Assembly: GCA_011503125.2 (NCBI GenBank)
Contig: WWBZ02000033.1
Span: 3,100,001-3,164,000 of the forward strand
Reading direction: 5' to 3'
DNA length: 64,000 nt
Origin: Botryosphaeria dothidea
Taxonomy: Eukaryota > Ascomycota > Dothideomycetes > Botryosphaeriales > Botryosphaeriaceae
The notes beneath the pieces were generated by a model. The model was not told the origin of the DNA. It ran no database searches and saw only the letters and a list, made by a program, of their open reading frames with translations. The number at the start of each line of letters is the position of its first letter. Position 1 is the stretch's first letter. Of the stretch, positions 47,221 to 57,421 are shown in pieces. Position numbers and translations under genes: made by a program.

Positions 47221-47746
47221 ACTAACGCTACCAGATAATCCCGCTCCCAAGCGCCGCCGCACCACCGCATTGCCATCGCTGCCATCATCCCTGACGCGAC
47301 CTCTTCCTCCTCTATTTCCTCTCCTACTGCTGCCACCGCCGCCCCTGCTGTTTCTGCCCGGCGCCCTTGTGGCTCCAGACAGCTGGAGCAGGCTGCCCGT
47401 GGCAGCACGAATATCTCCTGGCTTGCGGATATTCTAGCCGCTGCGAGCAGCCATGGGCGTTGCGGCTGCCACGGGCAGCTTGCTCCAGCTGTCTGGAGCC
47501 ACGAGAGCGGCCAGATGGAGCGGATTGTAAGAGATGATCAACCGCGTATGTTCTGACAATACGGTTGCATAAGTTGTATTTATATATTCCCAGCTACTGC
47601 TTCGGTTGCTAATTGCTATCCGCTAAGCCAATACTATAGATGGAGTCACGACGTAGAGCGACGGTCGACTGGGCGATCGACTGGCTGGCGGCAGACGATA
47701 AGAGGGCAGGGGACGACTGCCTGGGAGCAGAATAAGTACTTTCACT
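47221..47746. other. Repeat-like intergenic DNA, unclassified
   Basis: 526 bp between the LINE and the oxidoreductase gene. It starts with a GC-rich CCGCC segment, contains the 37-bp inverted repeat, then an AT-richer part with a TATATATT stretch (about 47579) that could be a remnant of another mobile element. No coding frame is supported. Confidence 0.4.
47370..47501. repeat. Inverted repeat, 37-bp arms
   Basis: Arms 47370-47406 and 47465-47501 are reverse complements with one mismatch (core TGGCTCCAGACAGCTGGAGC); the loop is 58 bp. It could extrude a strong hairpin. Confidence 0.85.
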
Positions 47747-48853
47747 TCACAGCTTCGACTGAACTGCCGCCTCAACGTCTACCACGCGACCAATTCTCAG
47801 TGCCTTGCGCACAGACTCGGCCACTCTCACAGCAGCGACCCCGTCGGCCCCACTGCAAACTGGCTGCTCCTCACCTCTGGCCACCCGAACCAAATGAGCA
47901 ACCTGCAAATCAAAGGGCACCTTCACCCTCTCCTCTTCAGACAGAAGCTTGTCCAACGGCAGCGTGTCTTCTGTCATCTTACTCTGCCACGACTTCTCCG
48001 TTCCCGGCGCATACGACCACCGTCGGAGATCCGGCACGCTCAATGCCGCTTCCGTGCCGAAAATACGGTAGATATCTTGGCCAGTAGGCGGGAACAGCGG
48101 ATTCTCGCCCGTTCCCAGCTCGAACGCGTGCGGACTCACCACCGCGTCACTGAGCACAAAGGTCCCAACGACTCCGCTTTTGAAATGCAGCAGAATAGCG
48201 CCGCCCTCTTCGGCATCGTGACCACGCCGTTTGACCGACTCGAAGGCCGCGACGCGGGTTATGGGGCCGAGGAGGTAGTGTAGCACGTCGATATCGTGGA
48301 TCAGGTTGATCAGGACGGAGCCGCCGCTGTCGGCGCTTCGTCGCCATGCAGTCGGAGGGTCGAAGTAATTGGCCGGTTTGTAGAGAGTCCAGAGGCCCGA
48401 AAGGGCGGTGACATGCCCCAGAGAGTTTTCGCTGAGGATGCGCTTTGTGGCGGCCACGTACGGATTGAAACGGCGGTGGTGTCCGATCAGGAGGTGCCGC
48501 TTGCAAGTTGCAGCGTGAGCGACCAGAGCTTGTCCGCTGGCTGTGTCGACGGAAACCGGCTTCTCGCACAGGACATGGACACCGCCGGATAGAAGCTCGG
48601 TAGAGACAGCAACATGGGTGTGGTTTGGAGTGCAGACAATGGCGGCATCCGGTTTGTGGGGAGACTGGAGCATGGCTTGCACGGAGGGGTAAAGCGGAGT
48701 CTTCAACTCGGCAGCCACCTGCTTGGCCGCCGGGCTTGGGTCTACAATGCAAGAGAGCGTAGCATTGGGATCTTGAATGACAGCTTTGGCATGTCTTGGC
48801 CCTATCAGACCAGTGCCGATGACGGCAATCTTGACAGGAGAGGGATTCCCCAT
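47747..48853 (-). CDS. Gfo/Idh/MocA-family oxidoreductase
   Basis: Single exon, 368 aa. The N-terminal Rossmann fold has GTGLIGPRHA; VCTPNHTHV and HVLCEKPVS hold the catalytic Lys of the EKP motif. The C-terminal alpha/beta domain carries GGSVLINLIHDIDVLHYLLGP with the conserved HDxD. Family members oxidise or reduce sugars, cyclitols and related polyols with NAD(P). It is divergent from qutC, so it is probably co-regulated and may act on quinate, shikimate or a related cyclitol. The exact substrate cannot be read from sequence. Confidence 0.88.
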   Translation of the reverse strand: MGNPSPVKIAVIGTGLIGPRHAKAVIQDPNATLSCIVDPSPAAKQVAAELKTPLYPSVQAMLQSPHKPDAAIVCTPNHTHVAVSTELLSGGVHVLCEKPVSVDTASGQALVAHAATCKRHLLIGHHRRFNPYVAATKRILSENSLGHVTALSGLWTLYKPANYFDPPTAWRRSADSGGSVLINLIHDIDVLHYLLGPITRVAAFESVKRRGHDAEEGGAILLHFKSGVVGTFVLSDAVVSPHAFELGTGENPLFPPTGQDIYRIFGTEAALSVPDLRRWSYAPGTEKSWQSKMTEDTLPLDKLLSEEERVKVPFDLQVAHLVRVARGEEQPVCSGADGVAAVRVAESVRKALRIGRVVDVEAAVQSKL

Positions 48854-49749
48854 AACGGAGCTGCAGTTGATCAGGGGCGGATAGATGATTTCTCAAAGCA
48901 AAGCGGTTAAGGAGTTGTGTTCGGTGTTATTCTCCACCGTGGGGAGAAGACTTCCTACGGCCGAGCATGCTGGGCCAATCCCCGATCTCGGATTCCCGTG
49001 ACGAGAACTGCCCCAGACCCCATGGCTGAACATGCGGAAAATGCACGGGACTGAAGATTACATACATCACTCACCCGTGAAACCCCTCAGATCGCGCGCA
49101 GATTCCGCGCATGGCGGATGTGGGCAGGCATTGTGCGGGAGAAGGATCAGGGGGCGACAGCATGACGTTAGTCCGAGTGGCGCCGCCGGGTAAGTTCTCT
49201 TCCCCGGCTTTCCCTCCACACCTCCGCTTCCTGCCATATCCGCCTTGTGAGCCAAGAAGTTGGCGTTTTCATATCATTTTGGATTTCCCACGCCGAGTCC
49301 TGAGAGATGTTCATAGCAGGTCTTGTGAGGAATACGTTATTAGGAGGAATGATCTCACGACCAGGTTTTTGTCCCTGATGGCAGGTTCACGCATCGCATT
49401 GGTAGGCAATTCACTGCGACGCTTATCCACGCATCTGAGCTCGCCATCTCCGACTGTGTGAGACTTGAGCCGTCGCTGACCGGACTTTTCTTCCGAGTGG
49501 ATGATGCTATCTCCTACCGCCCACATTAAGTCAAGTGCCCCCTCCCCGGGTTGCATGCGCGTACACACTTGCTCTCCCACATCAAACCAGTAACCAAACC
49601 TGTCAAACTGAATAAATCATCTGTATTATCTTTGATCTACACCTCATCGACAAATTGAGCTGTGCTTCAGTGGAGCACGTAAGCGCCTGTTCTCTACCTT
49701 CCCAAACTCAAGCTTACCAATTGCTACAGCCCTCACACACATCTCCATC
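48854..49749. promoter_or_regulatory. Divergent promoter, oxidoreductase / qutC
   Basis: 896 bp between divergent starts. No binding site or gene recognised. Confidence 0.45.
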
Positions 49750-50814
49750 ATGCCTTGCCGCAAAGCCATCTCCTCCATGTCCCTAGGCCGGGCATGGGTG
49801 CACGCAATGCCCAACAAGCTTGACCAAGCCGCCAAATACGGCTTCAAGGGACTCGAACTCTTCCACGAGGACCTCGAGTACGTTGCGCGCGAGATGCCCG
49901 GCGGCGCGACTCCCGACAACCAAATCAAAGCAGCCGAGATCGTCCGCAAGCTGTGCGACGAGCGCGGCATCGAAATCCTCTGCCTGCAACCCTTCATGCA
50001 CTATGAGGGGCTGAAGGACCGCATCGAGCACGCCATGCGCATCGAGAAGATGCGGCTGTGGCTGCGCCTGGCAAACGTGCTCAACACCACCATCATCTCC
50101 ATCCCATCCAGTTTCCTGCCGCGCGACCAGGTGTCAGGGGATATGGACCTCATTGTCTCGGATCTGCGCGAGGTGGCCGATATGGGCGCCCGCGAGTCGC
50201 CAGTCATCACTTTCGCGTACGAGGCGCTGGCGTGGGGCACCCATGTGGATACGTGGGAGAAGAGCTGGGAAATCGTCCAGCGTGTCGACCGGCCCAACTT
50301 TGGCCTCTGTCTCGACAGCTTCAACATCGCCGGCCGGATATTCGCGGACCCGACATCACCATCTGGCATGACTGCCGACGCAGAAGCAGAGGTCAAGGCA
50401 TCAGTAGCTCGTCTCCTTCGCGACGTTGATCCGAGCAGAGTCGTCTACGTCCAGGTCGTTGATGCCGAGCGCCTCGAGAAGCCGCTGTTGCAGGGCCACG
50501 AGTACTATGCAGCAGATCAGCCACCAAGGATGAGCTGGAGTCGGAATTGCCGTCTGTTCTACCGCGAGGGAGACCACGGCGCCTACTTACCTGTTCGCGA
50601 AATTTGCGATGCCATTTTCAACGGTCTAGGTATTCAAGGCTGGGTCAGCATGGAATTGTTCAACCGGTGTATGGCAGATCCGGATCCGGAAACGCCTACG
50701 AAGTTGGCCCAGCGTGCAGCAGCTTCCTGGGACAGGATGGTGGAGGATTTGAATTTGCAAGACGGTGATCGAATTTCTGAGCAGGAACAAGAACAAGAAC
50801 GAGCCAATTTGTAG
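49750..50814 (+). CDS. qutC: 3-dehydroshikimate dehydratase
   Basis: Converts 3-dehydroshikimate to protocatechuate, the exit from the quinate pathway to aromatic catabolism. Single exon, 354 aa, of the sugar-phosphate-isomerase/AP-endonuclease TIM-barrel type. The start (MPCRKAISSMSLGRAWVHAM) is typical. Blocks expected to carry metal ligands are visible: FKGLELFHEDLEYVA, ILCLQPFMHYEG, ITFAYEALAWGTHVDTW, FGLCLDSFNIAGRIFADP, VVYVQVVDAERL and GWVSMELFNRCM. The tail is a Glu/Gln-rich run. The protein length matches the fungal family. Confidence 0.95.
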   Translation: MPCRKAISSMSLGRAWVHAMPNKLDQAAKYGFKGLELFHEDLEYVAREMPGGATPDNQIKAAEIVRKLCDERGIEILCLQPFMHYEGLKDRIEHAMRIEKMRLWLRLANVLNTTIISIPSSFLPRDQVSGDMDLIVSDLREVADMGARESPVITFAYEALAWGTHVDTWEKSWEIVQRVDRPNFGLCLDSFNIAGRIFADPTSPSGMTADAEAEVKASVARLLRDVDPSRVVYVQVVDAERLEKPLLQGHEYYAADQPPRMSWSRNCRLFYREGDHGAYLPVREICDAIFNGLGIQGWVSMELFNRCMADPDPETPTKLAQRAAASWDRMVEDLNLQDGDRISEQEQEQERANL

Positions 50815-51494
50815 AGAGCTTAGCCATGCGCAGACTGACGATATCCATAACCAGACGGTACTTTCACGGCCGATAGCTATGTAAAACAAATAATTTTATC
50901 AAGACACCTGTGCATCGCACAATACTGGACACTTGGACGTCAATGCATCCAACCATCATTGCCCCAAATCTGCTGACGATTCTGGGGTTCGTACTGCCCA
51001 TATCCGGTCCCCACTTTTCTCATACCCCGGATTCCGCGCCGGCAAAGAACATTTCCGGCCAATAGCAACACGCGTAATCAACTGCCGAGTGTCGGGTATT
51101 GAATGGACCCTGGAGACAGCCTCGGATATAAGTGCTACAGCCATCAACATGCGAAAGGAAGAAGCTGTAGCACGCGCAAGAAGAAATCTTGTTGAGACGA
51201 CTTTTGTGAGATTTCAAACCTGACCGCGTTGAGTCTGAGAAATCTATTGAACTGCCGAAAGGGTTCGCTGTGCACTACTTGGTCGCATATATACGGGTTG
51301 TATCTACAGAGATGCCGTACAGTATCCGACAGATTAGTTGGGAGCATACACTTAGCTGTCGGTATTGAATATGGAGAGGCAGGCCAGACGAGCTCACGGA
51401 GAGGCTCCTCGTTGTGACCGAAGGCTGCTTGAGTGGTGTGCGGAGAGAAAATCTCCGCCTGTCCATGGATATTTCGAGTGCTAGCCACGTCGGA
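50815..51494. other. Convergent intergenic qutC / qutA
   Basis: 680 bp between convergent 3' ends; no gene recognised. Confidence 0.5.
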
Positions 51495-54218
51495 TCATCC
51501 AGCATCAAAATCTCTTCCTTCCATCCCCTGAGTCTGTCCAACGGTTCCTCCATTATGTCCTGATGGTGCTGGCGTTGCCGTTACGCTGTGCTGTAGGTAT
51601 GCATTGAACATTGGATCGAATTGTCCATAGTCGCTCGTCAAGACATCATCTAGATTCATGTCCGGGGCAAAACCTAGATTTTGCATGAATTGTGGCTGAC
51701 TATCCAGTCTCTCTGGGCCTTCCAGGGTGGCGAGTTCGTCAAACAGCGCATCCAAATCATTTGACCCTGCTGATGGGTATCTTTCGAGTGAAGGCCCGTC
51801 ATAGATTGTCGAATTGGGTGTATTGTTGCTGACGCTGGTATTCCTCCTACTTTCGGCCTGTCGCTGAATGTTTGTCTCCTTGTTTCCTGGAGCAGGTCCT
51901 GTAGGTGTGTCTAATGGCTGAGAGAAGGAAAGACGATGTGAAGGTTGTTCCAGCTGAGGATTAGTAGGCGCGTTCATCTGTTGTGCCAGGCTGTTGTACG
52001 GTTGCTGAAAATTCGGGGTGGTTGAAGTTTCAAGCATATTCTTGTTCATGTTGAATGGAGGTGGGCTGAATGCTGCCGAGGCTGAGGTTGGGTATTGAGA
52101 GATTGGAGATGGATAAGCCGGCGCATTTGAAGCAATTCCACTCATAGGAGTTGCTGAAGACTGGTGGGCAGGTGCAAATGCATCTGTGCTACCAGTTGTC
52201 GATATGCGACCCAAGAGAGAGGGGTCTTTGGTCGTCTCCCGCTTTCTCCAAAGTTCACGGTAGTTTGTGAGGAGTGCAGTCCACTTTGCTCTTGTTTCCG
52301 GAGTCAACGTCTCAAATGCACCACTTCGTCCTGCCAGAGCAATGAGCGGACTGAAAATCGGAAGCAGAGCTGGCGTACCAAATGCATCTGCGAACCTGAG
52401 AAACGACTCGGCAACCATATCTGGAGGCACAATGCTGGGGATACCAAACGCCATGGTTGTCCACAGGTAGATGAGACGTAAGCCGAATAGGGTAGGTGTT
52501 GGCGCCGGTGGAGGTTGATTGGACTGCACTGATTTGAGAGTGGGTGGAAGGTTCGAGATCCACTGTTGCAGATGCATAGAAGCAGTGTGAGAGTCCGAAG
52601 TACCAACAGTTACATCATTCACAATACCAAGTATCCTGATGATGTGATTGAAGGTGCTGATTGTATGGACTGGACTCCTGTTGTATTGTGCTGGATTGGA
52701 GGTACTCGGTTTGAAGTCAGGGCACCCAACCCAAGGGTGCCATTCTTCGAGGCCATCCTCGGCAATCAGGCCGACACGATTGACGTGTTCTGTCCTTATT
52801 ATAGGCTCCCTGCCCAGATGAGCGGAAACTATGGTATCAAGCACAAAACACGCGAGAAAAACGTGCTGGCCTCTTGGGTTCTGACCTTCACTGCCAGGAA
52901 ATCGTCCCTGTGGCCGGAAGTTGTTGTGCAGGCCAAGGATGAAAGCCAGACGTGCAGCGTATCCGACAAGAATCCAGGCAGCGCGCGATATGTTACCTCC
53001 AATGTTGACCAGAGCAAGTAGCAAGAGAGCCTTTACATGGCCGATTTCATGAGAACCTTGCTCGCTAGGTATGAGGCTCCGAGCGATGTTGTAGATATCG
53101 CCGGGAAGGAGCCTTGCACCTTCTTCGCCCTGCTGGGCAGATGCTGGATTGGCGGCGTGCTCTTGAACGGATGCAACGGCCAGAATACTCCACAATTCAG
53201 CGTGCTCTCCAGACCCAGGGGTACTTGCAGAGATGTCAAGTCCCTCATCAGGATATGAATAGGAGACTTTGAGGACATCATGCTTCTCGGCTATTGGGAA
53301 CCAGCAATGGGTGTAGGCGAAGTAAACGTCAAACAGACGCCACAGGTTCGAAGGGACTCGTAATTTCTGGAAGGTAGGGACAGTTGGTCTGTTCATCGGA
53401 GGAAGCGGTGGGTTTGCCGAAAGTGCTGCGGGGCTCTGTCCGGGCTCAGGTCTTCGGTTGATCGAACTTTCCGAGCCAGCAGCCACAGAAGGGGGTCGGT
53501 GCATTTGCGGGTTCCCGTTCATCGAGGAAGAAGATGCAACGGGGGTGGCGGCTATGATGGAAGCACCGTCTTGGTCGTCCAACTGGTCATCGTCGGGTGA
53601 TGTTGGAGAGGTTGGCTTTTCGGTGACCAAGAGGGGATCAGCGCCGGACAGGACGCGGTCGATGTCCCTGCAAAAGGCGCTTTTCCTCCACTTCCGGTGC
53701 AGCTTGTACGAGCCTTCCTGGTCCTTACCGGAAAGCAGTGACCGGCCTTCGGGCTGAGCAAACATGGCGACCAGCGCATCCTCACTCCCGGGCACATTTC
53801 CGAAAGCCCATGCCAGAGCCAGCTCGAGGGTGCGGATGTAGCCGGGCTGTATTCCTCGTTTCTTGGGGTTTGCCGTGTAGGAGCAGTCGCGGTTCGAGGA
53901 GGCGCAGGTAAAGCAGATGGGCTGGATGCCATCGCACTTCTCGCGAGCGGTTCTGCATTGGTCGCAGGCGCGCGAGACGCGCTGGCGCTTTGCGGGCGCA
54001 GGATTGCCGTGGAGAGCCTGGGGGTCGGAATTGGCAGCGGGTGCAGCATTGGGGTTGGGGACTTTTCGCTTCGCCTTCTCGCCTCCTTCGTTGCCGGCCA
54101 TTGCGTCGTGGGGATCCCATCCAGACGCGCAGCCGTTGCGGTGGGCGCTATCCGAGGTTGCAGCTGGGGCGGCGGAGACGCTGGGGGCGCGGCATGCTGG
54201 GCTGGGGTCAGCAAACAT
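51495..54218 (-). CDS. qutA: Quinate pathway activator, Zn2Cys6
   Basis: Pathway-specific transcription activator. Single exon, 907 aa from the ATG at 54218; the frame is open further up (to a GTG at 54251), so the N-terminus is not certain. The zinc cluster has all six Cys, in RACDQCRTAREKCDG followed by CFTCASSNRDC, then RGIQPGYIRTLELALAWAFG, typical of QutA/Qa-1F. The middle is a fungal-specific TF domain (LWRLFDVYFAYTHCWFPI, HVKALLLLALVNIGG, ESFLRFADAFGTPALLPIFSPL). The C-terminus is Gln/Pro/Ser-rich with an acidic segment (LDALFDELATLEG), a likely activation domain. It is divergent from qutR, whose product should bind and restrain it. Confidence 0.93.
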   Translation of the reverse strand: MFADPSPACRAPSVSAAPAATSDSAHRNGCASGWDPHDAMAGNEGGEKAKRKVPNPNAAPAANSDPQALHGNPAPAKRQRVSRACDQCRTAREKCDGIQPICFTCASSNRDCSYTANPKKRGIQPGYIRTLELALAWAFGNVPGSEDALVAMFAQPEGRSLLSGKDQEGSYKLHRKWRKSAFCRDIDRVLSGADPLLVTEKPTSPTSPDDDQLDDQDGASIIAATPVASSSSMNGNPQMHRPPSVAAGSESSINRRPEPGQSPAALSANPPLPPMNRPTVPTFQKLRVPSNLWRLFDVYFAYTHCWFPIAEKHDVLKVSYSYPDEGLDISASTPGSGEHAELWSILAVASVQEHAANPASAQQGEEGARLLPGDIYNIARSLIPSEQGSHEIGHVKALLLLALVNIGGNISRAAWILVGYAARLAFILGLHNNFRPQGRFPGSEGQNPRGQHVFLACFVLDTIVSAHLGREPIIRTEHVNRVGLIAEDGLEEWHPWVGCPDFKPSTSNPAQYNRSPVHTISTFNHIIRILGIVNDVTVGTSDSHTASMHLQQWISNLPPTLKSVQSNQPPPAPTPTLFGLRLIYLWTTMAFGIPSIVPPDMVAESFLRFADAFGTPALLPIFSPLIALAGRSGAFETLTPETRAKWTALLTNYRELWRKRETTKDPSLLGRISTTGSTDAFAPAHQSSATPMSGIASNAPAYPSPISQYPTSASAAFSPPPFNMNKNMLETSTTPNFQQPYNSLAQQMNAPTNPQLEQPSHRLSFSQPLDTPTGPAPGNKETNIQRQAESRRNTSVSNNTPNSTIYDGPSLERYPSAGSNDLDALFDELATLEGPERLDSQPQFMQNLGFAPDMNLDDVLTSDYGQFDPMFNAYLQHSVTATPAPSGHNGGTVGQTQGMEGRDFDAG

Positions 54219-54700
54219 GGGCAGTTGGCGATTGGGAAGCGGGCGGCGCACTACGGACTCACGGCGGGGACCTCATGGCAGGCAGGCAGGCGTGTTGCGG
54301 GTGTGGATGACGGCTGCTGGGTGGTTGTGGTCTGGGCTCCTGGCGCAACAGTCCCCAGCTCCCCATCTCCAGGCGCAAGCTGTGGAGAGCGCCGCGCATT
54401 GGGCCGAGCATCCCTGCCCCGGACAAGCTCTTACCCACCTCATCTGGGGAACCCGCCCGTCTAGCACGCCCGTCTCTTCTCCACCGCCGCACGCCTGCCC
54501 GCGCGACAGTCCACCTCCGCCGCCCGCTGCCGAGCCGTGCGATTCAGTGTCGACGTCTCTCTCCTCCGCATTCTCCGCTGCTCTCACCCCTCGTGCCGCC
54601 TCTCGCTCCCAATTCCAGCTCCAAATGCCCCGATAACCCGTGCTTTGCGCCGCCCGACACTGCCTCGCCGGGCTGAGAATTTCTGTGTCTCTGGCACGCA
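54219..54700. promoter_or_regulatory. Divergent promoter qutA / qutR
   Basis: 482 bp separating activator and repressor, GC-rich. No specific site recognised. Confidence 0.45.
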
Positions 54701-57421
54701 ATGATGGCCTATGCGACCGCCGGCGTCAAACGCCCGTACTCTGCCATGGCTGCGGAGGGCCCAATCGCTGCCGCCCCCAGACAGCACTATTCTCCTCCCT
54801 ATGCCGATTCTGCCAGAGACCACAGCTATTCCTTCGACCGCTACGAGTCACCTAGGTCGCGCCCAGGGAGCGTCCCACCCACGCCCGTTTCCGCCCAGCC
54901 ATTGGCCTCCACTCCGAGGCTCTTCTCCCCAGACGCCTCGATTGTGCTCATTGGTGTTCGCGGCACTGGAAAATCCACTCTGGCCGTCATAGCCTCGGCT
55001 GCCATTCAAAGACGGGTGGTTGATATCGAACATACCTTCCAGGAAGTCACCGGCCAGTGCAGCTCTAGCTACAGAAAGACCCATGGCCCTGTTGCCCACA
55101 GCCAGCGTCAGCTGGACGTGCTCAGGTCGGTGCTGACCAATTATGACAAAGATTGCATCTTGGTCTGCGGCACCAGTTCCATTGAGCGTGGCGCCCAACT
55201 TCTCCTCCAGGATTACAGCAGAACCCATCCGGTCATTCATGTCGTGAGGGATCCGAAGAGCATCAAGGACTATCTCAAGGTTTGGGACGAGCAGAAAGTC
55301 GAAAATCTGCTCCGTGCCTCGAGCTCAATCCTCAGGGCTTGTTCAAACTATGAGTTCTACAACTACACCGAGAAACAGCAAATTCCCCACTCAGCCGCCG
55401 TCGAGAACAACATGCACGACGACGTGCTTCGTGCATCTCCCAATGGCGGCCGCTCTTCACAGGAGCCAGCTTCTGGCCAAAGGTCGCCGGGCTCTTTCCT
55501 TACTCTGAAAAGGACCCAAAGGCATTTCTTGAAGTTTGTCACTCTCATAACAGCTCGAGGAACTCTACAGTCTCTGGAATCGGCGTACCCGCTATCCCAT
55601 GTCTCGACTGAAGCTCGCTGCTATACCTACGCTGTGTCTGTACCGTTACCGGCTATTTTGTACGGATCTTTGGATATGGAGGAGTTGGAAGTTGGTGCCG
55701 ATGCTTTTGAGATCAAGGTGGACGACCGTGATGCGCTTGCTTATCCAGCTGCCCCTACGCGCTTAGACCAAATCAGCCAAGCTTTCTCGACAGTCCGGAG
55801 AACGACGGTTGTCCCTATGATCTACCACGTCGTCAAGGCCGGCTACAGAAACAGTGCCGAATTGACAGACGATGATTACTTCAATTTGGTTCGTCATGGC
55901 TTGCGCTTCGCCCCCGAATTTGCCACTGTGCACCTCGAGGCAGACGAACATCTCGTCTCTCAAATCGTTCAAGTCAAGGGCGCCACTAAGGTCATTGGAG
56001 ACTTCCACGCAGATTCTTCGATAAGCTGGAATGATGATCGGTGGACGCAGATGTATGAAAAAGGTCGGAGGGTAGGTTGCGATTTGATTCGATTCACTCG
56101 AACTGCTGGGTCCTTTGAAGACGCCTTTGCTGTCAATCAGATGAGAAACAGGGTGGCGTCTTTAGATGGACCCCAGATTCCGCTCCTCTCCTTCGACGTT
56201 GGAGACCGTGGGCGAACTTCAGCATGCTTCAACAAGACACTCACTTCTGTGACACATCCTGCTCTCCAAGATTTCATCAAAGAGAATGAGCTGAGCTCAC
56301 CTATCGACCCCGCCGTCACTGCAGTCCAAGCCACTCGATCACTCTATGCATCTTTCGTCTACGACCCGATGCGCATCTACGTCATCGGGGCAAAGGTCAA
56401 CTACAGTTTGTCGCCCGCGATGCATTCGGCTGGGTACAGAGCACTTGGCCTACCCCACACTTACAGCATCCACCAAACCCCATCATTAAATAATGTTCAC
56501 GCTATTCTCTCGGATCCCAGCTTTGGTGGATCATCAGTTGGGCAGCCGTACAAGATCGAGATAATAGCGCTCACACATTCTCTGAGTCGCCATGCCCGCG
56601 CCATAGGAGCTGTCAACACGTTAATTCCGGTTCGGAATTTGGAACCTGATGGCAGTATTCCCGAAGACATCGACATCGTTCGGGAGAGAAGCCAGGTTGG
56701 GCCGGTGAAAGCTCTGTACGGCGAGAACACAGATTGGATCGGAATTCGAGCTTGCATCAAGCGCGGCTTGTCTCCCGCAAACGCGGTTGGACCCCGGACT
56801 ACTGCTCTTGTGGTAGGTGCGGGAGGTATGGCGCGCGCATCGGTATACGCACTTCTGCAGCTCGGTGTGCGCAACATCTTCATCCACAACCGGACCACGG
56901 CAAACGCAGAGAAGCTTGTAGCACATTTCACACGAATTCTCTCGGGCAGTGGCAGCGCTTCCCCGCCTCTTTTCTCAACGCGTGAAAACACACCGGCTCC
57001 CCGCTTCACGATCCTGAAGTTACTCGAAGACGCTTGGCCAGAGCCATTCAGGCAACCCACGATCATTGTGTCGGGCATACCCACAAACGCGGTAGGCAAC
57101 AGCCCGGCTCCTAATTTCACATTGCCGCCGCAGTGGTTCAGGAGTCCTACTGGAGGGGTTGTGGTGGAACTGGCGTATAGGAATCTGAGCTCGCCATTGC
57201 TGCGGCAAATACGGGAAGAGAGTCATCGAGGGTGGGTTGCGATGGACGGTCTGGACCTACTACCGGAACAGGGATTCGCACAGTTTGAGCTGTTCACGGG
57301 CAGGCGAGCGCCACGGCGCATAATGCGGATTGAGGTGCTGAAGGCTTACAGAGACGAAAATGGCGAGACGGATGCGACGGTGAAGGCAAGGTTGGAGGCG
57401 ATCAACGACCAGGTGCCGTGA
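54701..57421 (+). CDS. qutR: Quinate pathway repressor (AROM-derived)
   Basis: Single exon, 906 aa, homologous to the three C-terminal domains of the pentafunctional AROM protein. It senses pathway intermediates and blocks QutA. After a disordered N-terminus (1-75): shikimate-kinase-like domain with P-loop GVRGTGKST (about 85); type I dehydroquinase-like domain with DFHADSSISW but DLIRFTR where the Schiff-base Lys is expected; shikimate-dehydrogenase-like domain with NYSLSPAMHS, YKIEI, GENTDWIG and nucleotide loop VGAGGMARASVYALLQLG. The Lys-to-Arg change fits a binding, non-catalytic role. The two adjacent ATGs (54701, 54704) are equivalent. Confidence 0.94.
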   Translation: MMAYATAGVKRPYSAMAAEGPIAAAPRQHYSPPYADSARDHSYSFDRYESPRSRPGSVPPTPVSAQPLASTPRLFSPDASIVLIGVRGTGKSTLAVIASAAIQRRVVDIEHTFQEVTGQCSSSYRKTHGPVAHSQRQLDVLRSVLTNYDKDCILVCGTSSIERGAQLLLQDYSRTHPVIHVVRDPKSIKDYLKVWDEQKVENLLRASSSILRACSNYEFYNYTEKQQIPHSAAVENNMHDDVLRASPNGGRSSQEPASGQRSPGSFLTLKRTQRHFLKFVTLITARGTLQSLESAYPLSHVSTEARCYTYAVSVPLPAILYGSLDMEELEVGADAFEIKVDDRDALAYPAAPTRLDQISQAFSTVRRTTVVPMIYHVVKAGYRNSAELTDDDYFNLVRHGLRFAPEFATVHLEADEHLVSQIVQVKGATKVIGDFHADSSISWNDDRWTQMYEKGRRVGCDLIRFTRTAGSFEDAFAVNQMRNRVASLDGPQIPLLSFDVGDRGRTSACFNKTLTSVTHPALQDFIKENELSSPIDPAVTAVQATRSLYASFVYDPMRIYVIGAKVNYSLSPAMHSAGYRALGLPHTYSIHQTPSLNNVHAILSDPSFGGSSVGQPYKIEIIALTHSLSRHARAIGAVNTLIPVRNLEPDGSIPEDIDIVRERSQVGPVKALYGENTDWIGIRACIKRGLSPANAVGPRTTALVVGAGGMARASVYALLQLGVRNIFIHNRTTANAEKLVAHFTRILSGSGSASPPLFSTRENTPAPRFTILKLLEDAWPEPFRQPTIIVSGIPTNAVGNSPAPNFTLPPQWFRSPTGGVVVELAYRNLSSPLLRQIREESHRGWVAMDGLDLLPEQGFAQFELFTGRRAPRRIMRIEVLKAYRDENGETDATVKARLEAINDQVP

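Noticed and set aside
47500..47740. Possible solo LTR or LTR fragment (TGTAAGAGATG start, TATATATT inside)
   Set aside because: No second copy, primer-binding site or target duplication can be shown within the window.
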